Shown: positions 9,124-18,572, numbered from the stretch's first letter. The stretch: 20,048 nt of DNA from Isotricha intestinalis (GCA_023807065.1 JAJJLU010000754.1:1-20048), one strand, 5' to 3'. Translations and numbers: made by a program. The notes: a model not told the origin generated them from the sequence alone.

Positions 9124-11130
9124 ATGGGAAGTAGTAATGGAAGAAGTAGTAATGAAAAAACACAAATTGAATTCTTTATCTGTTCATCCGGAGCAATTAA
9201 TGAAGATTTATTAACTAAATTATTTCCAACAAGAATTGATAATACTAAAAGAAAATTGAATGACTATGATATGAATTATATTGCTAAATTATATTCAGGT
9301 AATAATCACCTAGAAGAATTAATAAGAGATATAAAAGATAATAATATTAATGGGAAAAGAAATAATATTATTCTATGTTTTTGTGATGATAATAATAAAT
9401 TTGATAATCATACTCGATATTGGATTGAATTAATAAATAGAATTGCAGATAATATTAGAGAAGTGAATTACCCATTAGTTATTATTCTTAATCCTTATGA
9501 GAATAATTTTGATTTTGACCAAAGCTTTTCGAAGCATCGTGATAAAAGAACAATAACTGTTTTAAAAATAGAAAAAAATAATTCACCTGAAAATATTGAA
9601 CATAATTATAGGTTAATATTAAGTCTTTTTTGGGAAAAAAATTTATATTTGAATCAAAAAGAAATAAAACCAAATGAAAAAAATGTAAATGCTAATTTTT
9701 TTCGAATAAATAGCATTGAACCAACCTCTTCAATTAAAATTTTAGAAACTGGGTTTTGTAGGAAAGGAAAAAGCACATTATTAAATTTAATTTTCGGAAA
9801 ATTAATTGCAAGAGAATCACCTCAAGATTTTCCACTTACAAATGAATCAAATGAATATACAATTATATCAAGAAGAGATAATGATAATGAAGAAGAAATT
9901 ATAGGAGGATTAAAAATAATTGATTCTCCAGGTTTTGAAGAAGGGAATAATAATAATAGAAAAAACACAAAAGATTTAATTAAAATGTCAATTGATAAAT
10001 ATGAACAATCATTGGATGTAATAAATTATATTTTTTTCTTTTTAACTCCAGGTCCAAATTTTAGTGGAACAGATGATTTCTTGATATTCCTTAATAGCTT
10101 AAGAAATAAAGGAATTAAGACTATTTTTATTATAAATAGAGATAAACCAAGGGCAGACGGTTCCCCAAATCAAACAAAAGATACATTAATAGAGCATTTG
10201 GAAAGAATTCAATGTGATAACTTACTTATTAGAAATGGGGAGAATATACTTGAAGTAGATATTATTGAAGGAAGAGATGAAAATAATAATAAAATAAATA
10301 AAATATTTAATTACATTTATAATGATTTAAGAATAGATAATGAATTTATAAGAGATTATAATATAGTTGAAAATATTAATGATGAACAAACACTTTTTAA
10401 TTATTTACATAATAATACTTCTTTTTATAGGTATATTTCATCTCCAGAAGACCTTATTAGAAGAGGGGAAAATAAAGCAAATTCAATGATAAGTTTTTAT
10501 ATACTTTGTATTACAGGAATAGGTTTTTCTCCAATTCCCCTAATTGATATTCCTTTGTTTTTCTTTTTTTTAAGTGTAATGATAGTATCAATTATTATAG
10601 GATATGGAATAATATTAAGTGAATTTCCTTATAATGAATTTTTTAGATTTGTATTTAATGATGAAGCAGGAGAAAAAATAGATAATAATTTGAATGCAAT
10701 AAGAGCAGGAAATAATGAAATTATGAGAAGAAATATCCAAACAAATCAAGAAGAAACAGAAAGAGAAAGTTATACCAAAAGAATTCTTAGAGCTTTAGTT
10801 TCAAGAGTTAGTATAGGAAGGATATATATATTGGCTATATCATATTCATTGATTGATTTATGTCTTTTAAGAGCAATGCTACTTGCATTTAATGGGATTT
10901 TTGATACAATTGGATTATTTTTTGTTGGAGGAATTATTTGTGCTATTTTCAATATCCCATTTGCAAAAGTAATTGGTTCAAAAACAAAACAATTTTGCAG
11001 AAACTATATTAAAGAAAGAGGAACAAGGGCAATATTATTGAATCAAGTTAAAAGTTATAAAAAGGCAGCAAATATTATAAGTGATTTAAGTCTAAGAAAT
11101 GAATGGGAAAAAAAAGTTGAAATTATATAA
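9124..11130 (+). CDS. Membrane-associated GTPase of the Era/IRG-like type with a DUF697-like C-terminus
   Basis: The frame is open from a TTG at 9103, but the first ATG is at 9124, giving 668 residues; I use ATG numbering. Residues 1-200 form an N-terminal alpha/beta region of unknown family (NIILCFCDDNN, YPLVIILNPY). The G domain follows. The P-loop GFCRKGKST (G at ~210) fits GxxxxGK[ST]; FPLTN carries a possible switch Thr; DSPGFEEG (D at ~267) is the Walker B/G3 motif. G4 is not canonical: FIINRDKP (N at ~338) replaces NKxD. From ~455 to ~498 a hydrophobic hairpin with GIGFSPIPLIDI and a Gly-Tyr-Gly turn resembles the DUF697 module fused to bacterial and protist Era-like and IRG-like GTPases. 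A second hydrophobic pair covers ~568-618. These predict attachment to an internal membrane. Related large GTPases work in membrane remodelling or defence; its own role is unknown. No breaks are present. Confidence 0.75.
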   Translation: MGSSNGRSSNEKTQIEFFICSSGAINEDLLTKLFPTRIDNTKRKLNDYDMNYIAKLYSGNNHLEELIRDIKDNNINGKRNNIILCFCDDNNKFDNHTRYWIELINRIADNIREVNYPLVIILNPYENNFDFDQSFSKHRDKRTITVLKIEKNNSPENIEHNYRLILSLFWEKNLYLNQKEIKPNEKNVNANFFRINSIEPTSSIKILETGFCRKGKSTLLNLIFGKLIARESPQDFPLTNESNEYTIISRRDNDNEEEIIGGLKIIDSPGFEEGNNNNRKNTKDLIKMSIDKYEQSLDVINYIFFFLTPGPNFSGTDDFLIFLNSLRNKGIKTIFIINRDKPRADGSPNQTKDTLIEHLERIQCDNLLIRNGENILEVDIIEGRDENNNKINKIFNYIYNDLRIDNEFIRDYNIVENINDEQTLFNYLHNNTSFYRYISSPEDLIRRGENKANSMISFYILCITGIGFSPIPLIDIPLFFFFLSVMIVSIIIGYGIILSEFPYNEFFRFVFNDEAGEKIDNNLNAIRAGNNEIMRRNIQTNQEETERESYTKRILRALVSRVSIGRIYILAISYSLIDLCLLRAMLLAFNGIFDTIGLFFVGGIICAIFNIPFAKVIGSKTKQFCRNYIKERGTRAILLNQVKSYKKAANIISDLSLRNEWEKKVEII

Positions 11131-11185
11131 GTTTAATTTTATTTATTCTTTTAAAAACAAAATAATATTTTAAAAAAATTTCTGA

Positions 11186-11649
11186 CTATTAATATTTATA
11201 TTCATTTTATTTTTTTTATTCACGTATGGATTATATAAATTATTTATCATTTTATTTGTATTACTATTTTTATATGATGCAAGGGATATAGGATGTTTAA
11301 TATGGAATTTAATAATAGGATTAATAACAATGATAAGTATACATTTCTATTTTATATATTCAATGCAATTATTTACAGTATTTACATTATTTGAAACAAT
11401 ATAAGAAATAATATTTTCAGTAAGAATAAAATATAGACATTTTTATCAGCATTATTATTAATGATGATATTTTCAATGTTTTTCGCAATGTTTAAATTCT
11501 ATTGGTTTACAAATAAAGAATGTATTACATATGGACCATACTTTTTAAGTATTATCACTGATGGAACTAGTGGAGGTGATGGAATGGATTTTACTACTAA
11601 GAAAATCACTTAAGAACAAAGTGAATTCATTTTCAATGAAAGTAGTTAA
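11186..11649 (+). pseudogene. Multi-pass membrane protein remnant (about four helices), with a frame break that looks like a tiny intron
   Basis: A frame after the TGA at 11183 gives very hydrophobic text: FTYGLYKLFIILFVLLFLYD, then GCLIWNLIIGLITMIS, then MQLFTVFTLFETI up to a TAA at 11402. The same frame goes on with EIIFS and is lost after 11419. Sensible text resumes two bases out of frame at 11437 (FLSALLLMMIFSMFFAMFKF ... FTNKECITYGPYFLS), with a Gly/Ser-rich tail. A TAA at 11611 is followed in frame by EQSEFIFNESS and a final TAA at 11647. Removing 11420-11436 (GTAAG...ATATAG, 17 bases) would join the two parts in frame, but the TAA at 11402 remains. I see no plausible ATG at the start. 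Most likely it is a decayed three- or four-helix membrane protein gene. The family is not recognised. It begins about 55 bases after the GTPase stop. Confidence 0.5.
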
Positions 11650-12953
11650 TTTTTTTTAATTTTAATTTTTAAATTTTAGTTAATTTTAAGTTTTTCTTTT
11701 ATAATTTTTAATAATTAAAAAATAATCTTAAATTAATCATTTTGAATAAAGTAAAAATAAATATCATTTAAACAACACAAATTAAATTAATGATGATTTA
11801 CAATAAAAAAGAAATTTTATTTTATAAACAATGACAAGAAATATTAACTATAATAATTTATTAATTAAAAAATTAAATTTTTATCAAATTTTTACTATAC
11901 ATTTAAACTTTAAAATATTCAATATGTCAAATGAAGGAATATTTTAAAAAAAATGTCAAGGAATAAAACATTGTATTGGATTTAATCCCTTCCTTTAATA
12001 TTTTAAATAATGAAAATAGAATTGAAATAAATTATACCACATCAAAAAAATTGATGATGATGTTATTATTAATAATAAAAGTAATGAAAGTTATTTTAAT
12101 TTATTAGATTCATATTCAACAAATGATATTCTTTTTAATTAAATAAAGGAAGTAATTTATCTTTTCCTAATCAAAGAAAAATTAATAAAAGTTATTTTTA
12201 AATTAATTCAACAAATTTATATAATCAAAATATCTCTACAAATATCAGTTTTTTTAAAAAATATTTAATATCTTTTTTATAATTAAATATAAATCACAAA
12301 TTAATCAAATTCATATAAATATATATATTAGCAATGATATAATTATCAATAGAATACTTTTTTCCAAAATCATCACAAATTCATATCAAATCACAATATA
12401 ATATATAACTAAAAGATTTTTCTTGTTAAATAATGATATTAATTTCTTAATTCATTTAATTTATTTATTATTTTCTTAAAAAAATTTAATTTATACTTTA
12501 CTTATTTTAAATATGAAATAATATTATGAAAAAAGAATTGGAATTAGTAAATATAATTTAAGATTATTAGAAAATCTAGATTTAATTAATAAATTATTTT
12601 AAGACATTATATTCTACTTTTGAATTTCTTTTTTCCTTAATTAAGGTTTATTTTACTTACAATCTTTTTATTTGTTTGTCAAATTATTTTCTAGCAATCA
12701 GCTTATCTTCTCTTTTTTCATTTTCAGGAATATTAAATAAATTAATAAGAAGGAACCAAAGAATAAAAGAAGATATAAATAAGAATAATAAAAGAAATAT
12801 TAATATAACATAACAAATTAAAAACTGAAATTTGTTATAACAAAAATTACTTTTGTTTTATTAATATATTTAAAATTAAAATTAAATTTTTAAATCTTGA
12901 ATAATAAAAGCAATATTTAAAAAAAGAATAATAATTATTTTTATTATAATTTA
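11650..12953. other. AT-rich intergenic stretch with one weak coding remnant
   Basis: There is no intact gene. On the plus strand 12050-12142 reads IDDDVIINNKSNESYFNLLD and SYSTNDILFN before a TAA, which looks more like protein than its surroundings but is too short to name. The rest is A/T runs with stops in every frame. The last part must contain the promoter of the PR65 gene; I can point to no specific element. Confidence 0.35.
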
Positions 12954-14795
12954 ATGGAAGAAGAACTATATCCACGTGATGATAGTGATGAAGCCCAACT
13001 TATTCCTTTTTCAAAAGAATATTTATCCAGTAACAAAATAAAAAAAGTATCTTTAATAATTGATTCCTTAAAATCAAAGAATCAATGCATACGACTTTTT
13101 TCTTCAAAAAAATTAACAGAAATAGGAGAAATTCTAGGAGGAAAAAGAATTGAAGATGAATTAATTCCTTTTATAACTGATCTTATTCTTAATTTTGAAG
13201 AAAATGAAGAAATTTTATGTGAATTTTCTAATCAATTATTAAATTTATTACTCATCTTAAGAAAACAAAATATTTTTTCAAGTATTGGTTTACGTTCTCT
13301 TGAAATTTTAAGTGGAAATGACGATGAAAGTGTAAGACAAACAAGTGTACAAAATTTAAGTAAACTTATTGATTCTCTTGATGAAGAATTAATAACAACT
13401 GAAATTTTTCCTTTAATGAAAAGATTAATAGAAAATGATTTAAAAACAAAAATGAGTTGTTGTTATTTATTTCCTATTGTTTATCCTAAATTAAAGAATG
13501 AAGATATTAAAAGAGAAATTGTCCTTGCTTTTTATGAAATATCTCATGATGAATCTCCAAGTGTAAGAAGAGCTTCTGCTGATAATATTAAAAATTTTTG
13601 TCAAGTTAAAGAAGAAAGAATAATAGAACAGTTAGTTAATTTATATAATGATTTTATAAAAGATCCAGTTGATATTGTTAAAATATATACAATTAATTCA
13701 ACTAAAGAACTTTTAATGCATTTACCAAATGAACAAAAAGAAATCTTAATCTTAAATTTAACTCAAATAATGAGCAGTGAAAAAAGTTGGAGAGTTAAAT
13801 ACGCAACTTCAGAATGTATATCAAATATTTGTTCTTATTTTTCTCAAGAATTTAATGAAATGAAATTTGTTCCTATCTTAATGTTATTTTTAAAAGACAA
13901 TGAACCAGAAGTAAAATGTAGTGTTTTGACTAATTTTCACATTTTTTTCGAAAATTTCTCCTTAGAAACTTTTAAAAAAAATTTCTTATTAATTTTTAAT
14001 GATTTATCAAATGATATTAATTTACATGTCAGAAGTGTTTTTGCTTCTTCTTTACTTAAATGTATTAAATTTTTTCAATCAGATGAAAAGTTTTTAACTG
14101 AATCAATAATTCCTCTGTTAACTAAATTATTAAAAGATGAAGTATATGAAGTTCAATATGCTGCAGTTGAAAACATTGATCAATTAATTTTACTTAGTAC
14201 TTTAAACAATGATTTAATGGGTAATTATATATTACCTTTAATTCAAGAAGGAATGAAAAACCCAAAATGGAGATTTAGATTATTCATTGCTGAAAATTTA
14301 TTAAAAGTCTTATCTCAAATTCCTAAAGAAAAAATAAAAAAAGATTTTTTAAGTATTATTATTCTTTTATTCGTAGATCACGCAGAAGAAATTAGAAAAG
14401 TTTCTTGGAAAATAATTGAAGAAATAATGAAGAATGTAGATAATACTTTTTTATTAGAACAAATGTGGCCGATTCAAAAAGATAAATTATCTTCAAAGAA
14501 TTATATTTTAAGAATAGCATCGATGAATTCTATTAATTATTTAAAACAATATTATGATAAAAAGTTTTTAAGAGAAACAGTTTTACCTGAAATTATTTTA
14601 ACAGGAAAAAATGATAAAGTTCCTAATGTCAAATTTTGTTCTTGTAATTTATATAAAGATATAGCTTTATATTTAAATAATAATGAAGTAATTAATGAAT
14701 GTTTAAACTATTTAAAAGAATTTGAAAATGATAAAGACCCTGATGTAGTTTTTTTTAGTAAAAAAGCCAGTGATGATTTAAAAAATAGTAAATAA
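12954..14795 (+). CDS. PP2A scaffold subunit A (PR65), HEAT-repeat protein
   Basis: A 613-residue frame, near the 589 of human PR65alpha, with an acidic N-terminal extension of about 20 residues (MEEELYPRDDSDEAQ). It is built of HEAT repeats throughout. PR65 is the horseshoe scaffold that holds the PP2A catalytic subunit at its C-terminal repeats and a variable regulatory subunit at its N-terminal repeats. Family-specific signatures are in place. SPSVRRAS has Arg205-206, matching human Arg182-183. EKSWRVKY has Trp279-Arg280, matching Trp257-Arg258. NPKWRFRL has Trp439-Arg440, matching Trp417-Arg418. The two Trp-Arg motifs are 160 residues apart, exactly as in human. LFVDHAEEIRK and the C-terminal DKDPDVVFFSKKA also fit. 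It has no intron or break. The stop is TAA followed by a long A run, 37 bases from the convergent pseudokinase stop. Overall it is divergent from animal PR65, but the assignment is secure. Confidence 0.93.
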   Translation: MEEELYPRDDSDEAQLIPFSKEYLSSNKIKKVSLIIDSLKSKNQCIRLFSSKKLTEIGEILGGKRIEDELIPFITDLILNFEENEEILCEFSNQLLNLLLILRKQNIFSSIGLRSLEILSGNDDESVRQTSVQNLSKLIDSLDEELITTEIFPLMKRLIENDLKTKMSCCYLFPIVYPKLKNEDIKREIVLAFYEISHDESPSVRRASADNIKNFCQVKEERIIEQLVNLYNDFIKDPVDIVKIYTINSTKELLMHLPNEQKEILILNLTQIMSSEKSWRVKYATSECISNICSYFSQEFNEMKFVPILMLFLKDNEPEVKCSVLTNFHIFFENFSLETFKKNFLLIFNDLSNDINLHVRSVFASSLLKCIKFFQSDEKFLTESIIPLLTKLLKDEVYEVQYAAVENIDQLILLSTLNNDLMGNYILPLIQEGMKNPKWRFRLFIAENLLKVLSQIPKEKIKKDFLSIIILLFVDHAEEIRKVSWKIIEEIMKNVDNTFLLEQMWPIQKDKLSSKNYILRIASMNSINYLKQYYDKKFLRETVLPEIILTGKNDKVPNVKFCSCNLYKDIALYLNNNEVINECLNYLKEFENDKDPDVVFFSKKASDDLKNSK

Positions 14796-14832
14796 AAAAA
14801 AAAAAAAATATAAAATTAATAAACTCTTTTAT

Positions 14833-16476
14833 TTATATTTTTTGATTGATTATATCAACAAATTCTTCAAAAGAAATTTTCCTATCTCCATTTTGATCAA
14901 CCGCATCTAACATTTCATGTATTTGTTTATCAGTTATATCAGTATCTTCAAATATTTCTTTAATATCAATTGCTTCGATATAACCTGTATTATCTTTATC
15001 ATAATAATTAAAAATATTTCTTAAGATTTTTTCATCAAAATCTCCTTTCATTATTGTCATTACTGTTAAAAACTCTGAATATTCAATTATTCCATTATTA
15101 TTAATATCAGCAATTTGAATAAATTTTTTAATTCTTTCCCATTGTTGTTGATTAGTTCCAGGAAAAAATTTTCGGTATTTTAAAAACAATTCCTCACATT
15201 CTATTTTACCATCATGATCAACATCCATTGCTTGAAATATTTTTCTTAATTTAGTATCACTTTCATTATATAGTTTTTTAGATATTATAAAAGATAAAAT
15301 ACTTCTTCTCATTGTTTCACCAATAGAAAAATTCGACCATGAATCCATTGCTTCAAATAAATCTTTTTCAACATTATATTTATTTTCCTTTTTTTTATGA
15401 GAAGAAACTATTTCTAAACCTTCTGAATATTTCATATCAAATTCACTTACCAATTCATCTTCTCCTACTTGGAAATATTTATCTTTTAATAAAACATCAG
15501 CTTCAACTCTATCATTAGGATTCATTGATAACATTTTTTGTAAAAAAGCTAATTTTATTTTATTAAGTCCTTCAGGATATGTTATTTTATTATGCGTAAT
15601 TTGAAAAATTATTTCATGATCTTTACCAGTAAAAGGAGGTTTACCAACGAATAATATATAACATATTATTCCCATACTCCAAATATCTACTTTATTGTTA
15701 TATTTTCCATCTATAAATTCAGGAGCAAGATATAAAGGAGGAATTATAATGTCTCTAGATTTATATATGTAATTGCCTTTAGTAAATGTCTCAGCGTTTA
15801 AAAAGAAACTAGATATTTTAATGTGTAAATCACTTCCTTCAACATTGTAAACTAATAATTTTTTTGGAGTTAAGTTTTTATGAATAATTCCTTTTTGATG
15901 TAAGTAACTTAATCCATTGAAAACTTCAGAAAGAATATTTCTTATTGTTTCTTCTGTAGGATTATCTTTATTTTGAGATAAATAAGTTAAAATATCTTTA
16001 TAAGGACAATAATCGTGAATAATATAAATATTTTTTTCATCTTCTAAAACTTGATAAACCTTAATCACATTAGGATTATCTAATTCCATAAGCATTTTAA
16101 TTTTTTTATCACTTAAATTAATATTCAAATTTTTTTTTGGAATTAAACGAGCACATCTTAATAAATTATTATTCTTTAAATCTTCTACTAAATAAATTTG
16201 ACTTGAAATGTGTTCTTTTATTTTATAATTCTCATTAAAATCATCAGTCATTTCTTTAATAGCTAATTTCGTTGCTGTGATTAAAATTTCATTTTCTGCT
16301 TTTTTTCCAAAAAATTCACTTTTTTCTCTAGTTAAAGACGTAGGATTATCTCCAATTAATTCAAGCATTTTTCTGCTTAAGAAGTCAACTGGATCATTAG
16401 GCTTTTGCTCACATAAACATAACAAAGCATCATTAATAACATTATAAATTTCTTCATCAGTTTCATGAGTTAACAT
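14833..16476 (-). CDS. CDPK-like pseudokinase with N-terminal DPY30/RIIa-like motif and four EF-hands
   Basis: 547 residues from an ATG at 16476. Residues ~8-45 (INDALLCLCEQKPNDPVDFL, then SRKMLEL) match the dimerisation/docking pattern of DPY30 and RIIa domains. A kinase-like domain (~84-336) keeps CDPK landmarks (LDNPNVIKVYQV, LAPEF at 250-254, DIWSMGIICYILFVGKPPF). It lacks every catalytic element. The Gly-rich loop is HISSQIYLV. The VAIK Lys is Arg110. The alphaC Glu position is Lys. HRDLKPEN is HKNLTPKK (Asn201 for Asp, Thr203 for Lys, Lys206 for Asn). DFG is SFF (223-225). A CDPK-style junction (RRSILSFIISKKL) leads to four EF-hands starting at Asp418, Asp457, Asp493 and Asp527. Loops 1 and 2 are canonical, loop 3 ends in Asp504, and loop 4 has Arg532 for Gly. 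It is probably a calcium-responsive scaffold or regulator, possibly cilium-linked through the docking motif. The frame is intact. Confidence 0.9.
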   Translation of the reverse strand: MLTHETDEEIYNVINDALLCLCEQKPNDPVDFLSRKMLELIGDNPTSLTREKSEFFGKKAENEILITATKLAIKEMTDDFNENYKIKEHISSQIYLVEDLKNNNLLRCARLIPKKNLNINLSDKKIKMLMELDNPNVIKVYQVLEDEKNIYIIHDYCPYKDILTYLSQNKDNPTEETIRNILSEVFNGLSYLHQKGIIHKNLTPKKLLVYNVEGSDLHIKISSFFLNAETFTKGNYIYKSRDIIIPPLYLAPEFIDGKYNNKVDIWSMGIICYILFVGKPPFTGKDHEIIFQITHNKITYPEGLNKIKLAFLQKMLSMNPNDRVEADVLLKDKYFQVGEDELVSEFDMKYSEGLEIVSSHKKKENKYNVEKDLFEAMDSWSNFSIGETMRRSILSFIISKKLYNESDTKLRKIFQAMDVDHDGKIECEELFLKYRKFFPGTNQQQWERIKKFIQIADINNNGIIEYSEFLTVMTIMKGDFDEKILRNIFNYYDKDNTGYIEAIDIKEIFEDTDITDKQIHEMLDAVDQNGDRKISFEEFVDIINQKI

Positions 16477-17635
16477 TAAATATGAATATAAAAAAGAAAT
16501 AATTTAATAAAAAGTTTTAAATCATTTATAAATATATTTTAATTTAGTGTTAATAGTTTTTGTTTTTTATTTTATATAAAAAAATAATGGAATTTAATTT
16601 TTTAAATTATTTTTTTCTTATGTAATTATTTTGTTATTTTTACTTTAAAAAAAATGGATTTCTAAGGAAAATATAAATTTTAATTTATTTTTATTTTTTC
16701 TTTAATTTATATATAATTTTTTTTAAAGGGAATTTTATCTTTTTATAAAGAAAAGTTTTGAATGAATGAAATAGAAGTTTTTTATTCAAAATGTTTTAAA
16801 TTGTTTTTATATCTTTAAAAACATAATTAATTTAATTGCTAATTTTTTAAATAATTAAATTACCTTAATGCATGTCTGAAACCTTCACACAAATAGTTAA
16901 AACAATAAATATTTTTATGGAGCGTCTATTCATGAATTAACAAAAGTCAAAGTAAATTAAAGTCCTAAGTATACTTATTTGTACTTTTTAAAAAAAAAGC
17001 AATAATATTTTTTATCTTTTCTTTATTTGCAAATTTAATTATCATTATTCCTTAATTCCTGAAAATCAACAAATCACAGAAAATTGTTTAATTATTCATT
17101 GAAAAACAAAACATAAGAATATGAAAAGAGGATTTACTGAATTATCTATTATAAAATAGTCTTTGACAAATAAATTTTATGAAATTTTAAATTCTATTTA
17201 GTTATAGATAAATAAAAATAATTGATATCCTTAAAAACTATTCTAACAAATTATTGAAAGAATTAATTCAAATTAAAAGACAAAAATTTCAGGAAATTTA
17301 AAAATTAAAATTTAATAATGATTTAAAATGAAATTAATATTAAATCAAAAAGACAAATTTATCAAATCATAAACAATTAATTATTAGGACAATATTTAAT
17401 AATGGAAATTGTGTTAAATACACATACAAATTTATTAATAGAAGTAAAGGGAAATATTCTATTAATTATCAAGAAATAATTAAGATTGTGTAGATGATGA
17501 ATGAATGAGTCTTATAAACATATTAAAAAAAATTGAAAATTAATATAATATAAATTTATTTTCTTTTGTCAAATTTTTATTTTCACTTTTTCTTTTATAA
17601 ATAAAATATTTTTATATATTTTAATAATTATTAAT
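16477..17635. other. AT-rich intergenic stretch, nothing recognised
   Basis: Upstream region of the pseudokinase gene and beyond. There are dense stops on both strands, and I see no coding-like remnant, RNA gene or repeat. The pseudokinase promoter must lie near 16480-16700, but no distinct element stands out from the T-rich background. Confidence 0.5.
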
Positions 17636-17803
17636 CTATTCTTTGTAAATTTGCTTTTGTTTCTATTTTTTTTTGTTGATAAGATTTTTTATTTGAATAA
17701 TTTCTTCTAAATTTTTTTTCAATTCTTTTATTTTATTTACTAATATTTTATTTAAATGTTATTTTTCATTTATTTCTTTTTTAAATAATTCTTCTTTAAC
17801 ATT
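17636..17803 (-). pseudogene. Coiled-coil remnant downstream of the BTB/KCTD pseudogene
   Basis: Minus-strand text NVKEELFKKEINEK, a TAA, HLNKILVNKIKELKKNLEEI, then IQIKNLINKKK, a TAG and KQKQIYKE before another TAG. The heptad-like spacing of Leu/Ile and the Lys/Glu content suggest a coiled coil. Both inner stops sit where Gln would be natural, as expected from CAA-to-TAA and CAG-to-TAG changes in a dead gene. It lies 33 bases beyond the end of the BTB remnant and in another frame, so it may be that gene's original C-terminal part. Confidence 0.4.
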
Positions 17804-17835
17804 TAAATTTTATATTAATATTATTTAATTAAATT

Positions 17836-18459
17836 TTAATTGAATCTATAATATTCATTTTTCAATATTTTTAATTTAATTTCTAATTCATTAATATATT
17901 TATTTTGTAAATACTTTAAAAATTGTTTTTCAATATGATTAAAACCAAAATAAAATCTATAGACATTTTTAATGGAAATAAATTCTAAATATGAATTATA
18001 TGAATTTAATACTTGTTTAATAAATACTACTCCATTATTTATTGAATTTTTCTTTAATAATATATTAGATTTATCTAATGTAAAAATAATGCAATATCTT
18101 TTTAGTTGAAATTCAAATTGAATTTTTTTTCTTATTAAACAAATTTTCCAAAAATTTAATTCTGAAAAAAATCCTCTTTCTTCGTTTATATTATTAAATA
18201 TTGGAAGTTTTGAATTTATTAAATAATGTAATATTAATATAAAACTTTTACCATTAAAATTTTTCCATTTTTTTTTTGGAAGTGTTATTATTCCGTTAAA
18301 ACATAATGATAATACTGAATTTAGATATTTTAATAATGTTCCTCTTGTTGTTATTATTTCTATTGTTCCTCCTATATTTAATTCTATTATATCTGTTTCT
18401 TTTAATTTTTCATTTTTTAATTTTAATATTTTCCTTATTTCATCAAAAACTAAATTGTT
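17836..18459 (-). pseudogene. BTB/T1 (KCTD-type) domain protein remnant
   Basis: The minus-strand frame is open between stops for about 207 codons (18459 to the TAA at 17836-17838) but contains no Met. A short charged helix (DEIRKILKLKNEKLKETD) precedes IIELNIGGTIEIITTRGTLL. This is the start of a T1-type BTB fold (V/I-x-L-N-V/I-G-G, then the T-T-R-x-T-L element). The text goes on with KYLNSVLSLCFNG, an HYLINSKLPI helix and a LNFWKICLI-like segment, in the expected KCTD order. Such domains oligomerise, as adaptors for cullin-3 ligases or in potassium channels. The lack of Met, the absent aspartates of the central loop and the missing N-terminal part suggest a remnant. The following ~100 residues (LKKNSINNGVVFIKQV, NVYRFYFGFNHIEKQ) are not recognised. 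Alternatively it is an internal exon, but no splice sites are evident. Confidence 0.6.
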
Positions 18460-18572
18460 TTAGTTGTAAAAGACCAACATTATTTGAACATGAAAATCCA
18501 TTAGTATTTAAATATGACATTAATAAAAAATACATTAGAGATCAAAAAATAAAATGGATTTCATATATTTAA
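18450..18572 (+). pseudogene. Unidentified C-terminal coding remnant with a CxxC
   Basis: On the plus strand, about 40 codons ending at a TAA read like protein: NCFSCKRPTLFEHENPLVF, then KYDINKKYIRDQKIKWISYI. The opposite strand has several stops across it, so the plus strand is the more likely coding one. A CxxC could bind zinc. The upstream part of this frame (from 18306) is only the antisense of the BTB remnant, so the piece is cut off at about 18450, where the two remnants abut head to head. The family is not recognised. Confidence 0.3.

Noticed and set aside
9488..10952. Two short minus-strand frames inside the GTPase gene (9488-9673 and 10770-10952)
   Set aside because: Both are antisense shadows of a conserved GTPase frame.
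18306..18449. Plus-strand Leu/Ile-rich frame resembling membrane helices
   Set aside because: This part is antisense to the BTB/KCTD remnant. Only the text after about 18450 looks like real protein and is listed separately.
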